DNA of 64,000 nt from Aquipseudomonas guryensis (GTDB lineage: Bacteria > Pseudomonadota > Gammaproteobacteria > Pseudomonadales > Pseudomonadaceae): assembly GCF_014164785.1 (NCBI RefSeq), contig NZ_JACJFN010000004.1:1-64000 (forward strand), written 5' to 3'. Position numbers and translations under genes: made by a program. Positions 26,368 through 35,934 of this stretch are shown here, one piece after another. The notes under the pieces are model-generated. The model did no database searches and was not told the origin of the DNA. It saw nothing but the letters and a program-made list of their open reading frames with translations. Position 1 is the first letter of the stretch. The number at the start of each line of letters is the position of its first letter.

Positions 26368-27822
26368 TCAGTGTTTCCAGAAGGCGCGAGTGAACAGCAC
26401 CAGCACGGTGAGAATTTCCAGACGGCCGAGCAGCATGCCGAGGGTCAGCAGCCACTTGGCCGTATCCGGCAGGGTGGCGAAGTTGCCGGCCGGGCCGATG
26501 ATCGGGCCGAGGCCCGGGCCGACGTTGCACACCGCCGTGGCCGCGCCGGTCAGGGCGGTGACCCAGTCGAGGCCGACCAGAGTCAGGCCGAGGGCGATCA
26601 CGCCGATGGTGATGGTGAAGAAAAAGGAAAAAGTGATCAGCGAGCGGACGATGTCTTCGTCGAGGTTATGGTTGTTGTACTGCTGCTTGATCACCGCACG
26701 CGGGTGCACCAACTGCTGCAGGTTGGCCTTGAGCAGGACGAAGGCGACCTGGAAGCGGAAGATCTTCAGGCCACCGGCGGTGGACCCTGAGCAGCCGCCG
26801 ATAAAGGTCAAGTAGAAGAACAGCAGCACCGAAAAGCTGCCCCACAGGGTGTAGTCACCCAGGGCGACACCGGTGGTGGTGACCACCGAGGTGACATTGA
26901 CCGCGACGATGCGGAAGGCGTCCAGCCAGGCGTGTTCCGAGTTGGCCCACAGCCAGGTGCCGAACACCAGCCAGGTCAGCACCAGGAAACCGATGAAGCC
27001 GCGTACTTGATGATCGCGCAGCAGCGCCCGGCGATGGCCGCGCAGGGTGGCGACATAGAGGGTGAAGGGCAGGCCGCCGAGGATCATGAACAGCACCGCG
27101 ACCCAGTGCACCGCCGGCTGCTGCCAGTTGGCCAGGGACAGGTCGGAGGTGGAGAAGCCGCCGGTGGAAATCATCGACATCGAGTGGTTGATCGCCTCGA
27201 AGGGGGTCATGCCGGCGGCCCAGAAGGCCAGGAAACCGAGCAAGGTCAGCGCCAGGTAGACCAGCAGAATGTACTTGGCGGCCATGTGCGAGCGCGGCAT
27301 GACCTTCTCGCCCCAGTCCGAGGATTCCGTCTGGAACAGGCGCATGCCCCCCACGCGCAGCAGCGGCAGGATCGCCACCGCCATGCCGATGAAACCAATA
27401 CCGCCGAGCCAGTGCAGCATCGAGCGCCAGATCAGGATGCCCGGCGACATGCTGTCCAGGCCGACAAAGATGGTGGAACCGGTGGTGGTGATGCCCGACA
27501 TGGTCTCGAAAAAGGCGTCGGTGTAGCTGATGTGGGCGATCAGCACCATCGGCAGGGCGGCGAAGGCGCACACCACCACCCAGCTGGCGGTGGTCAGCAG
27601 GTACATGTCACGCGGACGCAGGTGCATGTGCTGCGGCCGGCCGCGAATCACCAGCGCCAGGCCGGCGCCAAAGGTGATCAGGCTCGACCAGAAAAACTCG
27701 GTCAGGTCATCGGTGCGCTCGTACGCCAGCAGGGTGAGCATGGGTATGGCCATGCTCACGGCCAGGGTGATAAGGAAAATGCCGATGATGAAACCGATGA
27801 TGCGCAGCGTCGAGAAAGCCAT
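26368..27822 (-). CDS. trkH: TrkH-type potassium uptake membrane protein (copy 2)
   Basis: A second TrkH of exactly 484 aa, clearly related to the downstream copy: both share SLLHWLGGIGFIAMAVAILP-like, GGCSGSTAGGLK and LVHPRAVIKQQYN blocks. The filter segments are SGITTTGSTIFVG, SMISTGGFSTSD, TTGVALGDY and VCNVGPGLGPI. The start at 27822 (MAFSTLRIIGF) is preferred to the longer frame to 27897, whose extra residues are Arg-rich and unlike the family. It is probably cotranscribed with copy 1. Confidence 0.92.
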   Translation of the reverse strand: MAFSTLRIIGFIIGIFLITLAVSMAIPMLTLLAYERTDDLTEFFWSSLITFGAGLALVIRGRPQHMHLRPRDMYLLTTASWVVVCAFAALPMVLIAHISYTDAFFETMSGITTTGSTIFVGLDSMSPGILIWRSMLHWLGGIGFIGMAVAILPLLRVGGMRLFQTESSDWGEKVMPRSHMAAKYILLVYLALTLLGFLAFWAAGMTPFEAINHSMSMISTGGFSTSDLSLANWQQPAVHWVAVLFMILGGLPFTLYVATLRGHRRALLRDHQVRGFIGFLVLTWLVFGTWLWANSEHAWLDAFRIVAVNVTSVVTTTGVALGDYTLWGSFSVLLFFYLTFIGGCSGSTAGGLKIFRFQVAFVLLKANLQQLVHPRAVIKQQYNNHNLDEDIVRSLITFSFFFTITIGVIALGLTLVGLDWVTALTGAATAVCNVGPGLGPIIGPAGNFATLPDTAKWLLTLGMLLGRLEILTVLVLFTRAFWKH

Positions 27823-28028
27823 GAAGCAGCTCGGTGGGCGAAGAAGGCGGCATTCTACCTGCAGGCGCCGTGCGCTAGAAGCGCGGGCACGCGACACCGG
27901 CAGGCTGTCCGGTTAGGGGTTGCTTTGACCATAGCAGGGCTGGGCACAAGGTGCCCCAAGCGGCGTCGCGGTCGCGCCTAAACCGCAATAGCCCCTAAAA
28001 TGCATCCTGACCTGTCTGGAGATGACCG

Positions 28029-28589
28029 ATGCAAGCTCTCGATCTATTGCTCAACCGCGTTTCCGTCGGCCGTCTGCTGGAGCCGGCGCCGGATGCTGCG
28101 CAACGTGAACTGCTGTTTCGCGCCGCTCTGCGTGCGCCGGATCATGGTCAGCTGCGGCCCTGGCGCTTTCTCACTGTCGAAGGTGCGGCCCGCGCCAGGC
28201 TTGGCGAGCTGTTCGCCAGCGCGCTGCAGGCGGGCAATCCAGAGGTCAAGAGCGAGGCGCTGGACAAGGCCCGCGCCATGCCGTTGCGTGCGCCCCTGCT
28301 GGTGGCGGTGATTGCCCGTCTGACGGCCCCGCACAAGGTGCCGGAGCAGGAGCAACTGCTGTCTGCCGGGTGTGCCGCCCACGGCATGTTGCTGGCAGCC
28401 CATGCGCAAGGTCTGGGCGCCATGTGGCGCACCGGTGAGCTGTGCTACAACGCCCAGGTGATGGCCGGCCTGGGCCTGGCGGCCAATGAGCGGATTGTTG
28501 GCTTCCTCTACCTCGGCAGCGTCGAAGGCGAGCGGCGCACGCCGCCGGCGTTGGCCCCGGCCGATTTCGTCGGCAGTTGGCAGGGCTGA
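28029..28589 (+). CDS. Nitroreductase family protein (YdjA-like)
   Basis: Short nitroreductase of 186 aa, the size of the single-domain YdjA type. It has the N-terminal FMN-phosphate-binding region (RAALRAPDHGQLRPWRF) and the C-terminal block LGLAANERIVGFLYLG. An FMN-dependent NAD(P)H reductase is predicted; natural substrate unknown. The start follows GGAGATGACCG. Confidence 0.85.
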   Translation: MQALDLLLNRVSVGRLLEPAPDAAQRELLFRAALRAPDHGQLRPWRFLTVEGAARARLGELFASALQAGNPEVKSEALDKARAMPLRAPLLVAVIARLTAPHKVPEQEQLLSAGCAAHGMLLAAHAQGLGAMWRTGELCYNAQVMAGLGLAANERIVGFLYLGSVEGERRTPPALAPADFVGSWQG

Positions 28590-28596
28590 TGCAGTC

Positions 28597-28655
28597 GTAG
28601 CCCGGATGTAGTCCGGGGGCGGAGTTAGCTGTTCCCCGGATTACATCCGGACTAC
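28597..28655. repeat. REP-like palindrome, GTAGCCCGG family
   Basis: GTAGCCCGGATGTAGTCCGG is mirrored by CCGGATTACATCCGGACTAC between the convergent nitroreductase and allophanate hydrolase genes. The remaining bases up to 28781 hold nothing I can name. Confidence 0.82.
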
Positions 28656-28781
28656 GGTAATGCGCGCCTCCCGGCCAGGCAGCGAGCCGCAATCGCCACG
28701 TCTGCCATGAGGTGCGTTGTACGCACCGAACGGATAGTGTTTGATCCCGGCGCGCACGGCGCTTCCTAGGTTGTGGCAGCC

Positions 28782-30587
28782 TCAGTTTTTACTTTGCATG
28801 TAGGCCTTCCAGCCACCGAAGTGGGTGATGTCCACGGCGCCCGCCAGGCCGTAAAGCTCGCAGATAAAACCGGTTTCCCATTCCCCGCTTGCAAGCTGCA
28901 CCTTGCCCAGGCCTAGCGGCGCGGGGATGCCGGTGAGGAACGAACCCAGTTCGGCGCTCGGCAGTTCCCAGACTTCCACGGCGATGGACACGCCGCCTTC
29001 GGCGACACGAACCATGCCCGGGCGGAACGGCGGGCCGCCAGCCAGGGCGTACAGCTGGTAGTCCGGCGAACTCTGGGTGGCCTGCAGCAGACGGCCGCCA
29101 CGTTGCTTGAGCTGCCAGTTCAGCGGCAGGCCGTCCAGATGCGCGCCGCACACCACGACGCGGGCGCGGTCGTTGCGGGCGAGGGTCGCCGGGGCCTGCG
29201 TATCCAGCGTGCGCGCGCCGGCCAGCGGCAGGTCGTGCTGGCGCTGCAGGGCGTCGGCCAGGCTCAGCAGGTACTGGTCGGTGAAGGCGCGGCTGAACAG
29301 GGTCACGCCCCAGGGCAAGCCATTGGCCATGAAGCCTGCGGGAACAGCCACGGCGGCGTAATCCAGCATGTTCATGAAGTTGGTGTAGTAGCCCAGGTCC
29401 GAGTTGCGCTTGACTGGCTCGGAGTGCAGCTCGTCCAGGGTCACCGGGCGCGGGTAGGCTGGCGTCAGCACGCAGTCGACCTCGGCCAGGATGCGGTCGC
29501 AGATCGCCTTGAGCGCCTGCAGGCGGTACTGGGCGCGGAAGGTGTCGATGCCGCTGACGCTCGGCGCTTTCTCCAGCACGGCCTTGATCACCGGCAGCAC
29601 GGCGTCCGGCTGCTGCTCGATCAGTGCGCCGGCGACGCTGTAGCGCTCGGCGACCCATGGGCCTTCATAGAGCAGGCGCGCGGCTTCGAGGAAGGGCGCG
29701 AAGTCGATTTCCACCGCTTCGCCGCCAAGGGCTTTCAGTTCTTCGATGGCCTGCGCGAATAGCGCCGGGCTTTCCGTGCAGCCGAGAAACTCCAGCTGCA
29801 TCGGCACGCCGAAGCGGAAGCCGGTGCGCGGTTTGCCGAAGGCGCTGGCATCGTTCCACAGCGGGTTTGCGCGGCTGTATTCGTCACGCGCATCCAGCTT
29901 GGCGGTCAGCGCCAGCAACTGGCTGGCCTCGGCCGCTGTGGCGGTGAAGTAGGTGACGCAGTCCAGTGTGCGGCAGGCGGGCACCACGCCGGCGGTGGAG
30001 ATCAGGCCCTTGGTGGCTTTCAGGCCGACCAGGTTGTTCAGCGCGGCCGGCACGCGGCCGCTGCCTGCAGTATCGGTGCCGAGGGCGAAGCTGGCCACGC
30101 CAAGCGCCACGGCCAGGGCCGAACCAGCGCTGGAGCCGCCGGACGGGTAGGCCGGGTGCAGGCTGTTGCGGCATTCACCGTAGGGCGAGCGGGTGCCGTT
30201 GAGGCCGGTGGCGAACTGGTCGAGGTTGGTCTTGCCCATGGGCACGGCCCCCAGGGCTATCAGCTGCTGGACGATGGTCGCGCTCTGCTCCGGCACATGG
30301 GCGAAGGCCGGGCAGGCGGCGGTGGTCGGCACGCCGGCCAGGTCGATATTGTCCTTGATGGCGAAGGGCACGCCGAACAGTGGCAGCTCGGCGGCTGACT
30401 TGCCGTCCAGCGCGGCCAGGTAGGGTTCCAGCTCTTCCAGGCTGAGCAGGTGGATGAACAGCTTGAACTCGGGGTTTAGCGCGGTGGCCCGCTCATGCAG
30501 GGCGGCGATCAGCTGGCGCGGTGGCAGGTTGCCGTTTGTGTAGGCTGCTTTCAGGGCGCCGAGGCGCAGGTCGAATTCGTGGGTCAT
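28782..30587 (-). CDS. atzF: Allophanate hydrolase
   Basis: Hydrolyses allophanate to ammonium and CO2, the last step of the pathway encoded here. The 601-aa enzyme has an amidase-signature domain (about 40-450) with the Ser-Ser-Lys triad region: the lysine in VPFAIKDNIDL and the serines in YPSGGSSAGSA and GTDTAGSGRVPA. The C-terminal domain (about 470-600, RVVVCGAHLDGLPLNWQL) is typical of AtzF. The start at 30587 (MTHEFDLRLG) replaces a longer frame to 30620. It follows the biotin carboxylase gene with a short palindromic gap. Confidence 0.93.
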   Translation of the reverse strand: MTHEFDLRLGALKAAYTNGNLPPRQLIAALHERATALNPEFKLFIHLLSLEELEPYLAALDGKSAAELPLFGVPFAIKDNIDLAGVPTTAACPAFAHVPEQSATIVQQLIALGAVPMGKTNLDQFATGLNGTRSPYGECRNSLHPAYPSGGSSAGSALAVALGVASFALGTDTAGSGRVPAALNNLVGLKATKGLISTAGVVPACRTLDCVTYFTATAAEASQLLALTAKLDARDEYSRANPLWNDASAFGKPRTGFRFGVPMQLEFLGCTESPALFAQAIEELKALGGEAVEIDFAPFLEAARLLYEGPWVAERYSVAGALIEQQPDAVLPVIKAVLEKAPSVSGIDTFRAQYRLQALKAICDRILAEVDCVLTPAYPRPVTLDELHSEPVKRNSDLGYYTNFMNMLDYAAVAVPAGFMANGLPWGVTLFSRAFTDQYLLSLADALQRQHDLPLAGARTLDTQAPATLARNDRARVVVCGAHLDGLPLNWQLKQRGGRLLQATQSSPDYQLYALAGGPPFRPGMVRVAEGGVSIAVEVWELPSAELGSFLTGIPAPLGLGKVQLASGEWETGFICELYGLAGAVDITHFGGWKAYMQSKN

Positions 30588-30628
30588 GCTCGGTTCCTTC
30601 TCGGATATTCGGGCTTGCACAATCAGTT

Positions 30629-30665
30629 CCCTCTCCCATTGACGGGAGAGGGTTAGGGAGAGGGG
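30629..30665. repeat. CCCTCTCCC..GGGAGAGGG palindrome
   Basis: CCCTCTCCCATTGACGGGAGAGGG followed by TTAGGGAGAGGGGGG, the same repeat type as at 6105-6272. It separates the carboxylase and allophanate hydrolase genes within the operon. Confidence 0.75.
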
Positions 30666-30676
30666 GGCAAAGCCGC

Positions 30677-33600
30677 TCAGGCCTCTTCCAGCACCACCAC
30701 GCGCTGGCCGGCGCGCACAGGCGAGCCGGGTTGCACACGCACCTCGCGCACTACGCCGTCACGCGGGGCGAGCAGGGGGATTTCCATCTTCATCGACTCG
30801 AGGATCACCAGCACGTCGCCGGCCTTGACCGTGTCGCCTTCGTTCACCGAAACCTGCCAGAGGTTGCCGGCGATATGGCTGTCGATGCTGTGCTGGCCGA
30901 CACCGAGCGGCGCGTCGTCACCCAGCTCGGCGAGCACTTCCTCGCTCTCGTAGTGGGCCTGGCCGGAGGCGATCCAGCGCTGGCGTTCGGCGTCGAAGGC
31001 GGCGCGTTGCTGGCTGCGGAAGGCGTCGATGCCCTCGGCTTCCTCGGTGAGGAAGTCCTGGTAGTCGGCCAGGGCCAGCTCGCTGTCCTCGATGCGCAGG
31101 TCATAACGGCCGAGCGGGAAGTCGCGGCGGATCTGCAGCAGTTCCTCGGCGCTCACCGGGTAGAAGCGGATCTGGTCGAAGAAGCGCAGCAGCCAGGGCT
31201 TGCCTTGGAAGGCGGCGACTTCGCGGTAGCGGTTCCACATCTGCAGGGTGCGGCCGACGAACTGGTAACCGCCGGGGCCTTCCATGCCGTACACGCACAT
31301 GTAGGCGCCGCCGATACCCACCGAGTTCTCGGCGGTCCAGGTGCGCGCCGGGTTGTACTTGGTGGTGACCAGGCGATGGCGTGGGTCCAGCGGCGTGGCC
31401 ACCGGCGCGCCGAGGTAGACATCGCCCAGGCCCATCACCAGGTAGCTGGCATCGAATACGGTGCGGTACACCTCGTCGAGGTTGGGCAGGTCGTTGATGC
31501 GGCGGATGAACTCCAGGTTGCTCGGGCACCAGGGCGCGTCCTTGCGCACCGTGGTCATGTACTTGTCGATAGCCAGCTGGCAGGCCGGGTCGTCCCAGGA
31601 CAGCGGCAGATGCACGATGCGCGACGGCACCTTGAGGTCCTGGGCGTTGCACACCGCGTCCCACTCGCCGGCGACGCTGTCGAGCAGTTGCTGTAGCGGC
31701 AGAGTTTCCGGCTGGTAGTGCACTTGCAGCGAGCGGATGCCCGGCGTCAGGTCGATCACGCCGTTAAGTTGCTTGGCTTCCAGCGCCTGCATCAGCGCAT
31801 GGCCGCGGAAGCGCAGCACCAGGTCCAGCTCTGGTGCGCCGATTTCCAGCAGCAGGTGGGTATCGCCGGAGAGGCGGGCGACCAGGCGTTTGTCGGCTGC
31901 GCCGATGTCCAGCACGATGGGGGAGGTGAGCGCACTTGCTTGTGTAGGAGCGAGCTTGCTCGCGATCAGGGATGCCGCTGGATCGCCAGCAAGCTGGCTC
32001 CTACAAAGGCTCGCGCATTCGAGGTTTTTCGCTTTGGCCAATTGCCGCGCATTTTCAATGCTGACCGGCACAAAGCGTACCTTGTCCCCAGCCTTGAGCT
32101 GCCCCAGCTGCCACAGGTCGGCCTCGATGATGGTCACCGGGCAGACGAAGCCGCCCAGGCTCGGGCCGTCCGGGCCGAGGATCACCGGCATGTCGCCGGT
32201 GAAGTCCACCGCACCGATGGCGTAGGGGTTATCGTGGATATTCGACGGGTGCAGGCCGGCCTCGCCGCCGCTGTCGCGCACCCACTCCGGTTTCGGGCCG
32301 ATCAGGCGCACGCCGGTGCGGCTGGAGTTGAAGTGCACTTCCCAGTCGGTGGCGAGGAAAGTATCGATGTAACCCTCGGTGAAGTATTCCGGCGCACCAT
32401 GCGGGCCGTAGATCACGCGGATCTCGCGCACGGCGGGCAGGGCGGTGCACAGCGCGGCGGGCAGTTGCGCGCCGCACTCCGCATCGCTCAATGCCGGGAT
32501 ATGCAGCACATCGCCGGCGCGCAGGGCGCGGCCGCCGTGGCCGCCGAACTGGCCGAGGGTGAAGGTGCTTTTGCTGCCCAGGTATTCGGGCACCTGCAGG
32601 CCGCCGCGCAGAGTCAGATACGAGCGAGCGCCTGAACCGGCGATGGTGCCTAGGCTCAGGGTGCTACCGGCTTTGACCAGTAGCGCGGTGTTCATCGGTT
32701 GCTCGACGCCATCCACGCTCAGCGGAATCGCCGCGCCGGTTACTGCCACCACCGCATCGGTGTTGAAGCGCAGCAGCGGGCCGCTCATGGTGATTTCCAG
32801 GCCGGCGGCACCTTCGTCGTTGCCGAGCAGGCGGTTGCCCAGGCGCAGCGCACGGTCGTCCATCGGCCCCGACGGCGGCACACCGACTGCCCAGTAGCCG
32901 AGGCGGCCGGGGAAGTCCTGCACGGTGGTCTGGGTGCCGGCGGACAGCACTTCGAAAGTGTGTGCCTGGTAGACCAGACCTTCCAGGCAGCGGGTCCACG
33001 GCGAGCCACTGGCGAAGGGGGCGTCGACCAGGATCTGGCGCAGGTAGTCGCGGTTGGATTCCACGCCGTACAGCACCGAGTCGGCCAAGGCCTGGTTCAG
33101 CGCGGCGCTGGCCGCATCGCGGGTCGGCGCCCAGGTGATGATCTTGGCGATCATCGGATCGAAGTAGGGCGGAATCTCGCAGCCGGCTTCGACCCAGGTG
33201 TCGATGCGCAGCGTCTTGCCATCCGCCTTGGGGAAGTCCACGGCGGTGAGCAGGCCGGGGCTGGGCTGGAAGTCGCGGCCCGGATCTTCGGCATACAGGC
33301 GCGCCTGGATGGCATGGCCGCTGGGTTTCAGGTCTTTGGCCAGCTCGCTTAGTGGAGCCAGGTCGCCGGCCGCCAGTTCGATCATCCAGCGCACCAGGTC
33401 GACGCCCCACACCTGTTCGGTGACGCCGTGTTCGACCTGCAGGCGGGTGTTCACTTCGAGGAAGTAGAAACGCTCGGCCTCGCTGTCGTAGACGAATTCG
33501 ACGGTGCCGGCACTGCGGTAGCTGACTGCCTTGGCCAGCTTGATCGCCGCCGCGCACAGTTCCTCGGCCATGCCGGCCGGCAGGTTCGGTGCCGGGGTTT

Positions 33601-34318
33601 CTTCCAGCACCTTCTGGTTACGCCGCTGCACCGAGCAGTCACGCACGCCGAGGGCCAGCACGTCACCCTGGCCGTCGCCGAACACTTGCACCTCCAGGTG
33701 GCGGGCGCGCTGGATGTACTTCTCGATAAATACGCCGCTGTCGCTGAAGTTGTTCTGCCCCAGGCGTTTGACCGTGTCGAACGCCTCGTTTAACTCGGTG
33801 GCGCTGTTGCACACGCGCATGCCGATACCGCCGCCACCGGCGGTGCTTTTCAACATCACCGGGTAGCCGACTTCTTCACCTGCAACCAGCGCGGCGTCGA
33901 GGTTTTCCAGCAGCTCGGTGCCTTCCAGCATCGGCACGCCGTGCTGTTTGGCCAGGGCGCGGGCAGTGTGCTTGAGGCCGAATACGCGCAGTTGCTCGGG
34001 TGTCGGGCCGACAAAGGCGATGCCGGCGGCTTCGCAAGCCTCGGCGAAGGCGGCGTTCTCGGAGAGGAAGCCGTAGCCGGGGTGGATTGCCTTGGCACCG
34101 GTCTGCTTGGCGACGGCGAGGATCTTGTCGACCACCAGATAAGTGCCGGCGGCCGGGCCTTCGCCGAGGCTGAAGGCCTCATCGGCCTGCTGGATATGCA
34201 GGCTGGCGGCGTCGGCCTCGGAGTACACGGCTACGCCTTTGACGTCGAGTTGACGCAGGGTGCGCAGGATGCGGCAGGCAATGGCGCCGCGGTTGGCGAT
34301 CAGGAGTTTGTCGAACAT
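30677..34318 (-). CDS. Biotin-dependent guanidine/urea carboxylase
   Basis: The protein (1213 aa) joins a biotin carboxylase half (1-450; ATP-grasp segment TAGGGGIGMR), an AHS2/KipA-like domain (about 455-770), an AHS1/KipI-like domain (about 795-1090) and a biotinyl domain with the carrier lysine in ESMKM (K1177). This is the urea carboxylase architecture. I favour guanidine as substrate because the operon is headed by guanidine-I riboswitches and includes the DUF1989 pair now known as carboxyguanidine deiminase. Oddly, residues about 772-792, in the linker between the two AHS domains, are encoded by a REP-like palindrome inserted in frame. Product: carboxyguanidine (or allophanate if urea is used). 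Confidence 0.9.
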   Translation of the reverse strand: MFDKLLIANRGAIACRILRTLRQLDVKGVAVYSEADAASLHIQQADEAFSLGEGPAAGTYLVVDKILAVAKQTGAKAIHPGYGFLSENAAFAEACEAAGIAFVGPTPEQLRVFGLKHTARALAKQHGVPMLEGTELLENLDAALVAGEEVGYPVMLKSTAGGGGIGMRVCNSATELNEAFDTVKRLGQNNFSDSGVFIEKYIQRARHLEVQVFGDGQGDVLALGVRDCSVQRRNQKVLEETPAPNLPAGMAEELCAAAIKLAKAVSYRSAGTVEFVYDSEAERFYFLEVNTRLQVEHGVTEQVWGVDLVRWMIELAAGDLAPLSELAKDLKPSGHAIQARLYAEDPGRDFQPSPGLLTAVDFPKADGKTLRIDTWVEAGCEIPPYFDPMIAKIITWAPTRDAASAALNQALADSVLYGVESNRDYLRQILVDAPFASGSPWTRCLEGLVYQAHTFEVLSAGTQTTVQDFPGRLGYWAVGVPPSGPMDDRALRLGNRLLGNDEGAAGLEITMSGPLLRFNTDAVVAVTGAAIPLSVDGVEQPMNTALLVKAGSTLSLGTIAGSGARSYLTLRGGLQVPEYLGSKSTFTLGQFGGHGGRALRAGDVLHIPALSDAECGAQLPAALCTALPAVREIRVIYGPHGAPEYFTEGYIDTFLATDWEVHFNSSRTGVRLIGPKPEWVRDSGGEAGLHPSNIHDNPYAIGAVDFTGDMPVILGPDGPSLGGFVCPVTIIEADLWQLGQLKAGDKVRFVPVSIENARQLAKAKNLECASLCRSQLAGDPAASLIASKLAPTQASALTSPIVLDIGAADKRLVARLSGDTHLLLEIGAPELDLVLRFRGHALMQALEAKQLNGVIDLTPGIRSLQVHYQPETLPLQQLLDSVAGEWDAVCNAQDLKVPSRIVHLPLSWDDPACQLAIDKYMTTVRKDAPWCPSNLEFIRRINDLPNLDEVYRTVFDASYLVMGLGDVYLGAPVATPLDPRHRLVTTKYNPARTWTAENSVGIGGAYMCVYGMEGPGGYQFVGRTLQMWNRYREVAAFQGKPWLLRFFDQIRFYPVSAEELLQIRRDFPLGRYDLRIEDSELALADYQDFLTEEAEGIDAFRSQQRAAFDAERQRWIASGQAHYESEEVLAELGDDAPLGVGQHSIDSHIAGNLWQVSVNEGDTVKAGDVLVILESMKMEIPLLAPRDGVVREVRVQPGSPVRAGQRVVVLEEA
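31943..32005. repeat. REP-like palindrome inserted inside the carboxylase gene
   Basis: TGTAGGAGCGAGCTTGCTCG is mirrored by CCAGCAAGCTGGCTCCTACA. It is the same family as the intergenic copies at 7284-7341 and 34401-34464. The 63-bp length is a multiple of three and the read-through frame has no stop, so the carboxylase stays open. It codes for 21 linker residues including two unusual features for this region, a cysteine and a Lys-Leu-Ala-Pro stretch. Confidence 0.92.
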
Positions 34319-34400
34319 TCGAGGCGTCCTCGAAGGGGCGGGCCGTCCCGCAGTATTCGGTCTGCACCTCGGTCGTCCGAGGTGGGCATTGTTGCTTTTG

Positions 34401-34464
34401 TAGGAGCCAGCTTGTTGGCGATCAGCGGTCTGTCGGGTTGATCGCGAGCAAGCTCGCTCCTACG
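34401..34464. repeat. REP-like palindrome between carboxylase and DUF1989 genes
   Basis: GTAGGAGCCAGCTTGTTGGC is mirrored by CGCGAGCAAGCTCGCTCCTAC. It lies in the 230-bp gap between the carboxylase start (34318) and the upstream gene end (34549), within the operon. No gene is visible in the gap. Confidence 0.85.
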
Positions 34465-34548
34465 GGTTCTGTGGTGGCTTGGGTTGTTGCTCCAGGCACT
34501 GCCCCGAACGGCTCTGGCACAGGCGGAACAGCCATTCGCGAAGCTGCT

Positions 34549-35184
34549 TCAGTCCCATACCAGCACCTCGGCCGGGGTTGGGTTCCAGCCGTTGCAGGGG
34601 TTGTTCAGTTGCGGGCAGTTGGAGATCAGCACGATGACGTCCATGTGTGCGACCAGCTCGACGTATTTGCCCGGCGCGGAGATGCCGTCCGCGAAGGTCA
34701 GGCCGCCATCCGGGGTGACGGGCACGTTCATGAAGAAGTTGATGTTGGCGCCGATGTCGCGCTTCTCCAGGCGGCCGTCGTGCAGGCTGGCGCGCAGGAA
34801 GTTGTCGCGGCAGCTGTGCATGTAGCGCTTGTCGAGGGCGTAGCGGACCGTGTTGCTCTCCTGGGCGCAGGCACCGCCGAGGGTGTCGTGGCGGCCGCAG
34901 GTGTCGGCACTGATGGTCAGCAGCGGGTTGCCCAGGTTGGAGTAGAGGACGGTGCCGGTGGTCAGGTACACGCTGTTCTGCTTGCGCAGGGTGCGTTGCG
35001 GGTCGTAGCGCTCGCGCGGGTTCTTGGCGCTGAAGAACAGCGTGTCGACCGCCTGGTTGCCTTCGAGGTCGAGCAGGCGCACGGTCTGCCCGGCTTTGAC
35101 TTCGCAGAGGAATGGCTCGCCGGCCGGGATCTCATGGCGGTAGACGGCGGCTTCGGGGTGCTTGTCGCTATGGGTAAGAGTCAT
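34549..35184 (-). CDS. DUF1989 protein, carboxyguanidine deiminase subunit (UAAP2 type)
   Basis: A 211-aa protein of the urea-amidolyase-associated group 2. Shared features are [17 protein letters not shown], the [14 protein letters not shown] stretch with conserved Cys/His, and [17 protein letters not shown]. In published work on guanidine-using bacteria the two DUF1989 proteins form a heteromeric deiminase converting carboxyguanidine to allophanate. The start at 35184 ([13 protein letters not shown]) was chosen because longer frames have no similarity to the family. It is 11 bp downstream of its partner gene. Confidence 0.87.
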   Translation of the reverse strand: MTLTHSDKHPEAAVYRHEIPAGEPFLCEVKAGQTVRLLDLEGNQAVDTLFFSAKNPRERYDPQRTLRKQNSVYLTTGTVLYSNLGNPLLTISADTCGRHDTLGGACAQESNTVRYALDKRYMHSCRDNFLRASLHDGRLEKRDIGANINFFMNVPVTPDGGLTFADGISAPGKYVELVAHMDVIVLISNCPQLNNPCNGWNPTPAEVLVWD

Positions 35185-35195
35185 GCTGGCAGCCC

Positions 35196-35924
35196 TTAGA
35201 TATACAGACGTTCGGTGTTGTGGAAGCCTCGGCCGTTTTCCGGGCGCGAGGTGCGGCAGAGCACGCTGATGCCGTCGCTCGCCACCGCGCTCCAGCTCAG
35301 TTGCACCGGCTTGGGTGCGTACTCGGGGTTCGGGTCCATGGGATGTTGCAGGGCGGTGAGTACCACCAAGGTGTCCATCGGTGCGTACAGCTCGATGTAG
35401 TCGCCGGCCTTGGAGTTGCCCGGTTCGAAATGGAAGCGGCCGTCGCCATCGACGCTGACCTTGCTGAACAGGTTGAGCGCCATCAGCAGGTCCTGCAGGT
35501 TGAGGTTCCACTTGCCCATTTCCACCAGCAGGTTGTCCATGCCGTTGCGAAAGAAGCCGTTGCGCAGCTCCTGATAGCGCCCAGCGCCGTACTTCTCGGC
35601 GACTTCCTCGGCGTTGAGCACACCGCCGAAGCTGTCATGCCAGCCGCAGGTGTCGGCGGTGATGGCGGCCAGGACGCGGCCCATGTCCGAATACAAGCAG
35701 TGGCCGGCTGTGAGCTTGGCGGTGTGCTGGCACTTGAGGGTGTCCGGCAGGTTGAGGCGTTCGCTTTTCTCGGCGGCGCTGAGCAGCAGCAGGCTGACGT
35801 TGGCGTCGCCTTCGAGGTCGGTGATGCGCAGCAGCTGGCCGCGCTTGAGGACGAAGGAGGTGTGGCCGCCGCCGGGTACGAACTCTTCGTACAGGCTGGG
35901 GCGCAGGGTGAGTGCAGCAGTCAT
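35196..35924 (-). CDS. DUF1989 protein, carboxyguanidine deiminase subunit (UAAP1 type)
   Basis: A 242-aa paralogue of the adjacent DUF1989 protein, of associated group 1. It shows [32 protein letters not shown] with the same Cys and His, and [34 protein letters not shown] (in parts). Together with the downstream protein it is predicted to deiminate carboxyguanidine. The start at 35924 follows AAGGAGTTAGCC. It directly follows the transporter ATPase gene, linking uptake and breakdown. Confidence 0.87.
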   Translation of the reverse strand: MTAALTLRPSLYEEFVPGGGHTSFVLKRGQLLRITDLEGDANVSLLLLSAAEKSERLNLPDTLKCQHTAKLTAGHCLYSDMGRVLAAITADTCGWHDSFGGVLNAEEVAEKYGAGRYQELRNGFFRNGMDNLLVEMGKWNLNLQDLLMALNLFSKVSVDGDGRFHFEPGNSKAGDYIELYAPMDTLVVLTALQHPMDPNPEYAPKPVQLSWSAVASDGISVLCRTSRPENGRGFHNTERLYI

Positions 35925-35934
35925 GGCTAACTCC

